A stretch of 64,000 nt of DNA from Apis mellifera (taxonomy: Eukaryota > Arthropoda > Insecta > Hymenoptera > Apidae). The stretch covers positions 2,733,001-2,797,000 of the forward strand of contig NC_037638.1 in assembly GCF_003254395.2 (NCBI RefSeq), in the 5' to 3' direction. The translations under genes were made by a program, and so were the position numbers. The number at the start of each line of letters is the position of its first letter. Position 1 is the stretch's first letter. Shown here in pieces: positions 12,571 through 23,950 of this stretch. The notes under the pieces are model-generated. The model did not search any database. It was given only the letters and a program-made list of their open reading frames with translations, and was not told the DNA's origin.

Positions 12571-13972
12571 CCCGAACTTCATTTTCGCTTCCTAAAAATT
12601 CACTAGGATAGGAGGATACTGTTTATGTTATCATTGGCTATTATTATTGGAATTAGTTTCGAATCCGTTTCCTTTGGCCACGGTTACGACTTTTTACGAG
12701 ATGGATCTTAAATTATAACTTGTTCGAAAGACGAAGCTTTTATCTAAGACAGCTTCTGAATAACGAAAAAATATTTTACTTAAATTAAATTATAATACAC
12801 TGTTTAGTATATGGTGGTGTTTAAAATATTTATTGGTTTCCGGGTCGTTCATCGAAATGTTTAAAAAAGTTTTACGCGATGTTTATACACCCGTCTCTGC
12901 CTGTAATTTTAGTACGCGATCCCCTCCCTTTTTTGTATCGTTAAGAGAGAAGTTGACTTTTATACGCGAAAAGAGAAGAATAATCGCGCAGATTTACAGA
13001 AGGCGTCTGCCAGTTGCGTCATCGATCTTAAAAATCGTGTTAAAAATCCGGTCCATCATCAACCGGTTTCCCGGCGCGTCCGCTCCATCTGCAACGAGGA
13101 GCGGAGGTAAACGGATATATTTAGCGCGGTTGGATTGCTACGACGAACCCGCGATTTCCACGCATCTCGGTTGGCAAAAGAAGACGAAAAGGTTCGAACG
13201 AGAAAGAGAGAGAAGGAAATTAAAAAATTTATTGCGACTCGTCCGATGGCAGATGCGAGTTGTTGTTGCTCTTTGAATTTTTTCCTCGGTTATTCGACAT
13301 TTGTCGAGATTTAATATCGGGAGAGAAATATCTTGATTATTCTTGGCTTGATGTAACTAACGAAACACACGTTGGAAGGATCCTATGAGAACGTTTTTAT
13401 TATCATTTCGATATATTGTTATTCTACTCGATAAGTTTTATCATATCGTTGATATGACTTGAGGAATTTTTCTCAAATCCCTTTAAATTATATTCCGTAA
13501 TCCTATTTATCTTTTACGTTTCTTAGTAATAAGAGAGATAAAATATCGAGAGTTTCAAAGAGAAGGAAAGAAAGAGAAGGATAATTCTTTTCCACTTTTG
13601 GATTATCCCTCCTCTTGTAAATCTCTCGTTATTATATCCTCGACGTAACGCGAATGATAAATCCGGAAATGTCTCGTTCCACCATTTACGTTATCGCGTT
13701 AAACGAGAAGCGATATAAGTCATTATAAAACGCTCTTTAGCTCACAATAGGTATCAAATATCTCCCCCCCCCCCCTTCTTTCCTCCCCCTCCATTTGAAA
13801 TGCAAATTTGCATGGAAAGGAATTCATTCGAAAATCTGGTCGCGCATTCGGATACCCGATAAAATTCCACGATTGCGATATGTTAATAGGCACGTATCAA
13901 CCGAACGCAAATCGTGCGTTAACGTTGCACGAGCCGAGCCAGGAACTTTTGAAAGAGTTGAGGGAAAAAAGG

Positions 13973-13974
<2 letters not shown>

Positions 13975-14007
<33 letters not shown>
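13975..14007. repeat. (GA)n microsatellite
   Basis: This is an uninterrupted 33-nt GA dinucleotide run in a purine-rich stretch. It is likely polymorphic in length. Confidence 0.95.
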
Positions 14008-14011
<4 letters not shown>

Positions 14012-15697
14012 AAAAAATAAAATGGCAAAGTCGTATTGGAGTGAAAGGAAACCACGTGGAATGTACTCTGTACGGGGAATAAGATAAAAACGTAACGGGT
14101 GGAGAATTTGCATCGTTAGCGATAATCGTTTGCTTTCACGTCACACGCAATGAACGATGCTAGACTTTTAAACGGGGCACAAACTGTGGCGTGGTGTGAT
14201 TCTAATGGGGACGATAAAGAAATTTCTTTGATGGAGAATCACGCGTATCGTCAAGTAGCTTTGATCGAGTTCAAATTAATTTGCCAAAGATTATAATTGT
14301 TAACGAAACGATTAATTTATTTCTGTTTAATTATAGATACGTTTTACGAATTGATGTTATTGAAATTATTGTATTACTAGAATTAAATGTATACATATAA
14401 CGATTTGCCACGATGAAAATAGTGAGACATTACAAGAAGAATATTAAATTACTGTCTATATATCTTAAGAGTATAACAAAAGTTGACTTTCAGAAAGAAT
14501 GTTGCTATAATACGTTCTACGTGTACGTGGAAACGTATCGTGGAAAGAGAAGTAAACTGTTAGTCAGAATATCACATGTTGTACTATTTATACGTATAAC
14601 CTCAATCGAAACTTTGATTTTACTTATAGTACTGTTGCGCTATATCATTGAAAATCGTATCGAAGTTCTTGAGTATTGCTATCCCATATACAATCTAATC
14701 CTAACGCAACTGATTTGTAAGTAGAATATTACTATATGTTATATCCCTAATACGAATGCCAATAAACTTCTAAGTAGAGCATTACTATACACACTTTCAC
14801 TCTGAACTTGAAATTTATAGAGGCAGAGTGTTGTTGTACTGTATGATTATAAAATAAATTAATTTTTTTAATTAAATATTGTTACAACGAAAAATATTTA
14901 GATTTTAATTCCATTTATTTATTAGTCAATGATTATTCGCTTATTTTATAATATTCCATTTATAATTATTAAACAAAGTTTTTTTAATTTAATAATCGAA
15001 AACGAAGCTTTCACACTTCGTTTTTGAAAATGAGAACGAGTCTTTGATATTTCTTACGCGCGAGAAATTTGTATCTCCATTATTTTCCCGCGCTTTTCCC
15101 TAGAATTGTGCGCGCGCATCTTAGTCGCATGTACGCATGCTCGTGTGCGATATTTAGGTTATGTAATTCTCTCGAATAATTTTTTCGAAGGCTATAATTT
15201 TAATTAATCCAAGAAAAGAAATATTTCTTTTTAAAAAATTGCTTTAAATTCCTTTATAGCCACAAATTATGCTTTCGATTTAATTTTTAATTTTTATTTT
15301 CAAATCATAAATTTAAAAAAAGATATCATTTTATATATATAAAAGTAAGTTGGACGATATAAAATTAAAATTAAACGTTTGTTTATTTGTTTTGATTATT
15401 AAATAAGATTATTGCCGTATTATTTAATATAAAAATTACAAATGATAAATGCATACTTGATGAACATGTTGAAATTGAATTTTTTTTTTTTTCAACCGCA
15501 AATTGTAATTAATTCGCGTTGAGAAAGGAAATAAATATTCAAGTGATCCTGTTAAACCATAAAAACGTTCTTCAAATTTGAAACGTTTTGCTGAATCAGA
15601 TTTGCTTGCATTTCATATGGATTGTAGGAACTCAATATCGGCCAATATTTAAATGCTCTGGCAAATGTATATTCATCAAACAAATAAAAATAAAATT

Positions 15698-15719
15698 AAA
15701 AAAAAAAAAAAAAAAAAAA
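15698..15719. repeat. A22 homopolymer
   Basis: Twenty-two consecutive A residues are followed by an A/G-rich tract to about 15770. There is no retroelement body upstream that this could be the tail of. Confidence 0.9.
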
Positions 15720-17369
15720 GAAAAAAGAAAAAAGAGGAGGAGGAAAAAACAGAGAAAGAGACGAAAAAAATGTACCGCGAAACAATATACTCGCGAGCAC
15801 ATTATAAATCTAAATTCGACGTAACGTCGTTTAAATTTCCAATTTCTTTCTCGTCGACGTTGTCGACGATGATGAATTCGAATGTAAATTACTTCTTTGA
15901 CATACAACACTTTCGTGTAGAATTATTATTGTGCAGAACGTTTCTTCAAAATCATTTCTTAAATTTCTTTAATAATTCGAAATAAAAATATTTCTTTTAA
16001 TTCGTTCGTTTAAATTTCTTTTCTTTCAAATTAACATCTAGAAAAAAAATTACTTTCTCCGTTTGATAAAATTTAAAAAATTTTTCCTATCGGAATCTCG
16101 TTAACACATTTCATGGAAGCGCACAATTATTTCTTATTATTATGTCTTATCCGCAAATCTATATTCAATTTCTCTAAAAGTATATTATCGCATCAAATTT
16201 CCCGGAAATATCCCATCCATCGACTCATATTTCTCGATAATTTATAATTATCCAAGAAATTTTCCCCTCGTCGAGGAATCCACAATTTTCAAGGTAATCG
16301 AACGATTACCTCTAGTGGAAATACAATTCGTCGACGATCCGAGCCAGCAGAGTTCCAATTGACTCCAGCAGTCATCCAATAAACGAAAAAACCTTGATCC
16401 ATCTGTCCGATCGACCATCTTCCTTCTCCTTTTTAGCCGACTTAATATAGAAACCCGGCAAGGAACCAATTAAGACTTCAAAGGTTCCTTTCGAGGCAAA
16501 GGAACGTCACTATGGAACAATAAGAAACGTGATTAGAAAAGTTTGCCAAGAGAAAGAGAGAGGAAGAAAGATAGAGAGAGAAAGAGAGCTATATATATAG
16601 AGAGAGAGAGAGTTCATCGTAGTTCTACGAGATATTTAGAGTTAATATAGAGAATCTTGTCGTCGTCGTCGTAGCAGATTTTTACTTGTTTTAATCAAAA
16701 ACGTACGTATTCTCTTCTGGAGGAAAGAAAAAAAGTTGTTCGCGAAAGAAATTCAAAATTGGGTCGAAATCCCACTTTGTATATCGTTTTCGAACAATTT
16801 TACTTTATCTCTCAAGTTTTAAAAGACCGATAAAAGACTCGATGGAAACTGTTCCGATCTACAATTATCAAGTATCGGTAAAGATCGCGCCAATTGTGGA
16901 GGAAAGAAGTCGTAAATTCGTTTCTTAAATTCGTCGAAGCGACGAGTTGTAAATTTTTTTTATTTTTTCAAAAATAAAAAACGCAATAGCCAGCCGCACA
17001 TGCTATTTCCCTCCCCCTCCCCAGGCATATCCATACTTTGAAATTCTTCGATTGCGCAACCGCAACTGCATATTGAATAATAAAAAAAATAAAATGGAGG
17101 ATATATTTTATACAGACAAGCATAACGGAAGTTATGGAAAATTTATTACGCCTAATTTATCAAAACTTAGCAAATCGCGTTTAAATATTGGACGAAAAGA
17201 AATCGTGCTAAATTGCATTTCTTCTTCGATCCCGGTAACGTGTATAAATTTCCGTGGAGCTCGGTGCGACGACAATAATGGCCGCGCGCGCGAGTATCGG
17301 CGGAGAGGCGGCATCGCCGTGTTCGTTTCGCATCGAAACGGGAGCAGGCTGCGCGCGTTGAATCAATGC

Positions 17370-17395
17370 AATCCCCGTCATCCGTCACGGGGATT
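17370..17395. other. Perfect 9-bp stem hairpin
   Basis: AATCCCCGT (17370-17378) pairs exactly with ACGGGGATT (17387-17395) around an 8-nt loop. It lies about 110 nt upstream of the candidate core promoter at 17472-17509. It is too short for a microRNA precursor. Confidence 0.6.
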
Positions 17396-17471
17396 CTATG
17401 ATGATTATCCAGCGACGAAATGTGATTATTGGACAGAGTCAGCACACGGCGCAGGATGGCCGGTGGTGGTG

Positions 17472-17540
17472 TATATATACGTGTCAGTGACCAGCGTGAC
17501 TCGATCAGTACACGCGGAACAACGCGTATACGGGTCGGTG
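17472..17540 (+). promoter_or_regulatory. Candidate core promoter, TATA box plus TCAGT initiator
   Basis: TATATATA (17472-17479) is followed by the arthropod initiator pentamer TCAGT (17505-17509). Taking its A at 17507 as +1 places the inner TATATA at about -31, the canonical spacing. A downstream GGTCG lies one base short of the usual DPE position, so it is probably not a functional DPE. The promoter sits in a CpG-rich patch (about 17220-17780) and is followed by a CT tract. No downstream coding exon can be assigned. Motif presence and spacing are seen, and promoter activity is inference. Confidence 0.35.
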
Positions 17541-19700
17541 GACGCCGAGCACTGAAACAATTCTTTCCCTCCCTTTCTCTCTCTCTCTCTCTCTTCCTCT
17601 CTCCCATTCTCGCCCAATGTTCCACTGCATTTTATTGCATTTGCACGGGTACACGTATACACGGTACTCTGCGTGCGTGTGACCGACGATCGTTAAAGAG
17701 TGCTGCTCGGCTTCCCACGGCGGGAACCTAGCCGGCGACAACGAGCCTCCACGACTCGTTTCGCGTCTTAAGAGGGTCGACCTGCGACCAGGTTTTTCGC
17801 CATTTTTAGGCAAAAGTTGGCAATATTGGAATTGGGAAATTATATTTACACGGCTGTTTTCTTGGTTGTTGTGCGTTAGTCTAGAAATCGAGGGATACAA
17901 ATTATACGTATATAAATTCTGGAACTCGAAGGAACATCTTACATTTTAGTACGTTTCCATCGTTGACCTGTTCAACAGTTTCAGCTATTTTCTACGCTCG
18001 AGTCTCCTCTCGGTATTTCTACCTCTCTCTCTCTCTCTCTTCTCTCTGTTCTGGCTGAATGTCTGAACGATTGTCGAAGGAGCTGGCCGGCCGTTAACGT
18101 CCAACGATTATCGACTTGTCGATATCGGTGGCCTTGTTATCAGCGATTTCTAGTCTCCCGTTACACGTAGCACAGTTCACTCTATATACCGCTCATCGGT
18201 TTTCATACGGAACGATGTCATTCGCTTCTTGGAACGCTCCTTTCTATATCCCACCCTCTTAAATACTCATCGACTATTCCCTTCGTTTCTCGGAATTTCA
18301 CCTCCAAGTTTTAATAACGCTCGCCGCTTATGCACCAACGCCGCCCCGTTTACGATCCGCCATTGAGTCCCGCGACTTCTTTCCTTTCGATTTTATGCGC
18401 CTCCCTCCCCTCCCTCCCCTTTCACGGGCCGACGAAAGGAGTTCTCTGCTCGCGATAACGGAGTTCCGGGGAATACGTTATAAAACGTTGATAAAGCATG
18501 CTTGAGAGTTCGTTGTTTTCGCATGATCACATCGAGTTTCGATATTTCTTGTTATATATTTGTTATATTTCATTTTTCTTGTTATACATATATTTTTGAT
18601 CGAGAATTAATCTAAAATTTCACGTAGTGATTCGTGAAAGCGTGTGTGTATATAATCTTTGCTACTTAAAAAAAGGAAATTAAATTATAGAGATTAAAGG
18701 CATTAAATAATACCATTAAATGGCGTGGAGCTTCTGAACCGATCTCGTCCGATCGTTGCCGAGTCGAGCCGAAGTCGGGTCGCCGCTCGTACACGCGTCT
18801 CGAATTTGAAACTTTCGAAAGATTTAATATTTTAATAACCAGAGATATCATTAAATATACGGTATTCTTTAAAAATTTTTCTCCAAAAATTAAGATCAAA
18901 TATAGAATTGAGAGCTCGAGATCGAGTCTTTAAAAAGCGGTCGCTCTCGAAGCCGAAAAACTTTTTCACTTTCCACGCGATTCTTTCGTCCGCGAAGTCG
19001 GTGGGAACGGCCGCGTAACTTCGCAACTATCGTTAACCAACGTTAACGATTATCGACCCCCGATATCGCGTGCCCACATAACTATCCGCTCTCTTACGTA
19101 CGTGTGCGCACTACGTATTGCTTGCTTGGAATCGAGCTTTAATGTCGTTTACAAACTACCAGCCACACGCGTGCACGTTCGTGTATATACGTGTATACAC
19201 GTATTCTCCGGTTCAAAATCGTTACCGCGCTCCACCTTTCCCACCAGTTTGTCCACTCTTTCGCGTTACGGATTTTTATGGATCGTATTCGAGGAACCGA
19301 ACGTTCCAAGTTTCGTCCAGCAATTTTATCTTTCATTTCGTTTAATAGGGAATAATTATTATTACGTGTATATGTGTGTGTGTTTTTTGAGAGTCGAGAG
19401 TTTCGAGAGGAATAAAGTTATTAATATTGGATGAAGATGTAGAGATAGAGATCCAAAAAAAAATATGAACGAGGAATCGTAGTCTGTGCTTCAATTGTAA
19501 TATTTCACAGATTAGATGAAGATATAAGTTTAATTATTTATCGAGGTGGTTCGATAAAAAAAGGAATTACGTTAAAAATTTCGAATACCGAGAAATAATA
19601 GGAAAAAATTGAAAAGTTATCTTATATTCTGCCAATCTTATCGTGTTATATAATTATTATCGTTATTTATAACAATTATAAAAAATTCTTATCGATCGTA
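17541..19700. other. Non-coding DNA
   Basis: A CT repeat lies just downstream of the candidate promoter (about 17575-17595) and another at about 18021-18047. A GC-richer patch lies at about 18310-18480. No open frame shows a recognisable domain and no gene is supported. Confidence 0.55.
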
Positions 19701-19730
19701 TTTATTTCTTTTTTTTGTTACAGGTAAGCA
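19701..19730 (+). promoter_or_regulatory. Recursive-splice-like site (ratchet point) 1
   Basis: A pyrimidine tract (TTTATTTC then a T run, 19701-19716) leads to GTTACAG. The acceptor AG at 19722-19723 is directly joined to the strong donor GTAAGC at 19724-19729. A pyrimidine tract with CAG|GTAAG is the consensus known for insect recursive splice sites in long introns. Sixty-one nt downstream is another strong donor, AGAG|GTAAGA. The motif is seen directly, while use by the spliceosome is inference. Confidence 0.5.
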
Positions 19731-19784
19731 AAGAAAAATTCGATTACACCGGTATATACACGACCGAGATATTCTCAATAAGAG
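19724..19784 (+). other. Candidate 61-nt recursive or cryptic exon
   Basis: This segment is bounded by CAG at 19721-19723 and GTAAGA beginning at 19785. Two of its three frames are open. Frame 1 reads VSKEKFDYTGIYTTEIFSIR and matches no family I recognise. The length is 3n+1, so inclusion would shift a reading frame. It could be a genuine small exon or an exon-definition helper removed by recursive splicing. Confidence 0.35.
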
Positions 19785-20180
19785 GTAAGATATTAATTTC
19801 TTGTCTTATCGATGCTTCCATTGATCGATAAAATTTTTAGATCTTACTTTGATCCACGTATCAATTGCTCCCACTCGAGATTCTTCTTCACTCTCTTGGC
19901 AAAAAGACTCGCACAACGAAATTAACGATCGAATTTTAAAATAACAATATCTTGGACGAATCGTAATTTCGATAAATTATAAATCGCCCGTGTCAACTTT
20001 ATATTTAGAGTTCGTATCGATCCCGAGAGAAGTTTTTGTCAATGGACAATTTTTATCCGCCCGACTTTACGATCCCAATATCCCAAAGTGATATTCCTGT
20101 ACTGTATATTTTATCAGTGGCCAACCCTTCAGAGGTTCAAACCCTCTGTAAAACTTCTCCAACCTATTCCTATCGGACGA
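19785..20180. other. Non-coding AT-rich DNA
   Basis: Nothing is called. A tRNA T-arm-like hairpin (AGAGG, TTCAAAC, CCTCT) lies at 20131-20147, but without an A box or an acceptor stem. Confidence 0.6.
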
Positions 20181-20800
20181 ATATAAAATAAGTGTGCGAG
20201 GGCCATTAGGAAGCGTGGAAGGGCTTGATCGTATGCACACCTGCTGTCGGGCCCCTGTCCCACCACGACCGCCATTTTCCTTCGTCTCCGTTTCACTCGC
20301 GGTCCCCTCTCTCTCTCTCCTCCCCCGTGCACGATCGCACCGCGCCGCGCCGCGCCTCGCCCCTTCTCGTCGCCGAGCAAATGATTTGATTAGAGAACAA
20401 TGGCTTTCCATTAACAATCCTGTCTCTCCTTTCACCCTTCCTGGCCATCCCCCGCGCCGCGCTGCGTCGGTGGTGCGGTGTCTGTCAGCTGACTGCCTCT
20501 GACCCTCTCCTCCCCAACCACGGACGCGAACGCTCTCTCCGACGTCGGCCCGGTTGAAAATCGCGGTGGCTACTACGGTAGAAATTCTCGCTCCGAAAAT
20601 CCTGCCTGCCTCCCTCCACCTACTCCAGGAATCTCGCCTCGTCCGGTTGATGGACTTGGATAAATACGCGTGGACCCGTGCGCCTCCACGTCGTCCGCCA
20701 CGTCGGGGATTACGCCCGTTCGCGTGAAGTTTTACGGGCGAAATTGCCCGTTCGAAAGAGGGAAGATGACGTTCACGTTTGCCTGCCAACGTGAAAATCG
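20181..20800. other. GC-rich CpG patch with a long minus-strand open frame
   Basis: A 240-codon minus-strand frame spans 20067-20789 and a 102-codon plus-strand frame overlaps it. The minus-strand product is rich in arginine, glycine and glutamate and has no domain, signal or repeat that I recognise. High GC makes stop codons rare here, so length alone is weak evidence. The patch could contain an untranslated exon or promoter, but no TATA plus initiator pair was seen. Confidence 0.35.
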
Positions 20801-20806
20801 GTTACT

Positions 20807-22125
20807 GTGTGTCTTTTATTAAAATTAGGAAAAGGAAGGGATAGGTCAAGATATTTCTTATTTTACTTTTTTTTTTTGAATAGTTGTATCTCATCTTGGT
20901 TTGTTTTATGGAAAATAAGTTGTGGGAATTTAAGAGAAATTTTTAGATCAGTTATTATACGTTTTTTGTTTATTAAAATTAGAGAAAGGAAGGAGTAGGT
21001 CTAAATATTTCTTATTTTTTTTTTTTTTTGAATAGTTATATCTCTTGGTTTGTTTCATGGAAAATAAGTTGTGGGAATAAGAGAAAATTTTAGATCGGTT
21101 ATTATATGTCTTTTGACCATTTAAAAATTAGGATAAGGATAAGATAGTAGGATTAGATGAGATATTTTTTATTTTCTTTTTTTTTTTTTTTTGAATAGTT
21201 ATATCTCTTGGTTTATTTCATGGAAAATAAGTTGTGGGAATAAGAGAAATTTTTAGATCAGTTATTATATGTCTTTTGTTTATTAAAATTAGGAAAAAGG
21301 AGGGGTAGGGTCGGGATATTTTTTATTTTTCTTTTTTTTTTTTTGAATAGTTGTGTCTCATCTTGGTTTGTTTCATGGAAAATAAGTTGTGGGAATAAGA
21401 GAAATTTTAGATTATTATATGTTGACCATTTAAAAATTAGGATAAGGATAGGTGGTAAGATTAGATTAGATATTTTTTATTTTCCTTTTTTTTTTAAATA
21501 GTTATATCTCATCTTGGTTTGCTTTATGGAAAAGAAGTTGTGGGAATTTAAGAGAAATTTTTAGATCAGTTATTATACGTCTTAAAAGGAAGGAGTAAGT
21601 TAAGATATTTCTTATTTTTTTGAATAGTTGTATCTTATCTTGGTTTGTTTCATGGAAAATAAGTTGTTTCATGGGAATAAGAGAAATTTTTAGATCGATT
21701 ATTATATGTCTTTTGACCATTTAAAAATTAGGATAAGGATAAGATGGTAGGATTAGATGAGATATTTTTTATTTTCCTTTTTTCTTTTTTTTTTTTGAAT
21801 AATTATATCTCTTGGTTTGTTTCATGGAAAATAAGTTGTGGGAAGAAGAAAAATTTTTAGATCGGTTATTATATGTCTTTTGTTTATTAAAATTAAGAAA
21901 AGGAAGGAATAGATTTAGATATTTCTTATTTTATTTTATTTATTTTTTTTTTTTTTTGAATAGTTGTATCTCATCTTGGTTTGTTTGATGGAAAATAAAT
22001 TGGGAAGAAGAGAAATTTTTAGATCGGTTATTAATATATCTTTTATTAATTAAAATTAGGAAAAGGAGAGGAGTAAGTCGAGATATTTCTTTTTTTTTTT
22101 GAATAATTATATTTCAGTTATGATT
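20807..22125 (+). repeat. Tandem array, nine ~126-175 bp units of two types
   Basis: The shared core is GAATAGTT, TATCTC, TTGGTTTG, ATGGAAAATAAGTTGTGGGA and TTTTTAGATC plus a T run. Core starts lie near 20878, 21030, 21193, 21345, 21496, 21622, 21797, 21958 and 22101. Spacer segments come in two types: type A (TTTATTAAAATTAGGAAAAG) and type B (GACCATTTAAAAATTAGGAT). The order is A A B A B A B A A. The short open frames inside are repeat shadows. Mutual similarity is high but not perfect, so the array is neither brand new nor ancient. Confidence 0.9.
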
Positions 22126-23314
22126 CGCTTTATGGATTTGCATATATTAGGCGATCGAAGATAACGAAATGGGGATGACAGTTATGGAATGACAAGGAGA
22201 AGTGAAACCAATAAAATAAATTTATCGTGTAAATCGATTCGATTACTTTCGAGTGCTGTGAGGTGGTATACATATTTTAATGATAAAATTAGTAATTTCA
22301 AAAGGTTAGTAGGATTGATCGCGACAACAAACCTCGAAATTATTAACAATAAGGATGGATTCTCAATCCGATATTCGTAATAACTCGTCGTATCATCTCC
22401 GTCGTATATTCTCGGATCGGCGATTCCGAGTAATCGAATAACGGCGAAATTTCTTTCTTTCTTTCTTTCTTCCTTTCCTTTTTTTTTTCTATTTCTGGCG
22501 CGGCGATTCGTTGAAATTTCACTCCGCGGGAGAGCGGTTAATCGGGAAGCCCTGTTGAGGAAATAGGTTATCGATCCCGTGGACAGTGATTCGTTTTGGC
22601 AATGCATTGAGAAGTGACGTCGCGATACCCGGCGCGCGATAACAGAAACAAATTTCCTACGCCATTTGCAGCGAGCGCCTGTTCCGTGCGTGCGGTTTTC
22701 ATCAGCATTCGGACTGACGTTTGAATCAGCCGGTATTTTTTTTCATACACGTGCACGTTGTCCGTCCGCCTCTTTATATACGCGCACATTCAAGCTCCTT
22801 GGACCCGCGATGAGACATGAGAAAGAGAGAGAGAGAGAGATAGAAAGAGAGAGAAAGTTTAATTTACGAGCGTCGATTCTCTCAGTTGAGTCGAGAAGAT
22901 TTCATCGTCTTTTGATCCTCTTAATGGGCAATTTATTTTTCATGGCCCGCGCGTTTATCTTTTATAAAAGGAAAGAGCGGGATGGAACAACGAGAGAGGA
23001 GAATCCCGTCCAACGTCCTCTTATCAAAACCTGTGTCTGTCGCGCCAAAGTCCGTCTTTCAAAAACCTTTTCCTCGATTTCGAATCGAGACGTTCCTACA
23101 TCCTCCTCCAGTTACGCTTTTCGTTCCCTCCGTCTTCCACAACCTCTTCGATTTATCCAGCCATCCAGTGATTGCGGCCACATTGTTCGCACACCACACC
23201 TTCTCCTCTTGACGAAATATTCGCGCGATTGCCAGGGGATGGCAGAAATCGCGAAATGAACGGTCGCGCCAGATGGGGGAGAAATTCATTTCGCGTCTAC
23301 TCACGTCATTTCTA
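22126..23314. other. Non-coding DNA
   Basis: A (TTTC)n tract lies at about 22450-22471 and a GA tract near 22823-22854. The plus-strand open frame at 22666-23259 (197 codons) runs through the GA tract and has no recognisable domain. No gene is supported. Confidence 0.55.
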
Positions 23315-23950
23315 TGAACATTTAGCAAATCCTTACCCTTTACTTAGCTTTGTTTCGATATTTATTTTTTAATAATTTCGTGTAACATTTGGGTGGATTT
23401 ATCGATCATATTTGTTATATACGTTTCATAATTGTTACCTATATCGAAAGTGGTTATTTTGTACTTAAATGCAATAGGTAGATGTCGCCCTAGAGTTCTC
23501 GCGTCTCCTCGTATTATTTCTTACCAATATTTAGTGAATCCTTTATTTAGCTTTGTTTCGATATTTATTTTTCCGTAATAATTTCGTTAACATTTGGGTG
23601 GATTTATCGATCATATTTGTTATATACGTTTCATAATCGTTATATCGAAAGTGGTTCGTACATTTGTATGTAAATGCAATAGATAGATGTCGCCCTAGAG
23701 TTCTCGCGTCTCCTCGAGTTATTTACGATTACTTTATTATTATTTATTATTATTTACGAATACTTAGCTTTGTTTCGATATTTATTTTTCCGTAATAATT
23801 TCGTCTAACATTTGGGTGGATTTATATACTTATTGATTTGTTATATTCGTATGTTTTATAATCGTTATCTATATCGAAACTGGTTCATTTATCTAAATGC
23901 AATAGTAGATGTCGCCCTAGAGTTTTCACGTGATCGTAATTCGTGTTAAA
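23315..23950 (+). repeat. Tandem array, three ~203-217 bp units
   Basis: AGCTTTGTTTCGATATTTAT recurs at about 23346, 23549 and 23766, so the periods are 203 and 217 bp. Each unit also has ACATTTGGGTGGATTTAT, TTTGTTATA, GGTT and ATGTCGCCCTAGAGTT. The third unit gained an ATTATT-rich insertion at its left side (about 23728-23757). The unit is unrelated in sequence to the arrays on either side. Confidence 0.9.

Larger units (their letters stand above)
12571..17220. other. Non-coding AT-rich DNA with purine tracts
   Basis: No gene is supported. The stretch holds a C run near 13766-13776, a long GA run (13975-14007), an A22 run (15698-15719) leading into an A/G-rich tract, and GA-rich sequence at about 16550-16612. 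The plus-strand open frame at 14413-14724 (103 codons, rich in isoleucine, leucine and tyrosine) and the one at 12833-13276 have no recognisable motif. Confidence 0.55.

Noticed and set aside
15698..15719. A22 run as a possible retroposon tail
   Set aside because: No flanking target duplication, no RNA polymerase III boxes and no reverse-transcriptase-like sequence upstream.
20131..20147. tRNA T-arm-like hairpin (AGAGG, TTCAAAC, CCTCT)
   Set aside because: No A box, no D or anticodon arm, and no acceptor stem pairing at tRNA distances.
20067..20789. 240-codon minus-strand open frame
   Set aside because: It lies in a GC- and CpG-rich patch where stops are rare. Its product is an arginine- and glycine-rich mix with no domain, a plus-strand frame overlaps it, and no splice or promoter signals support it.
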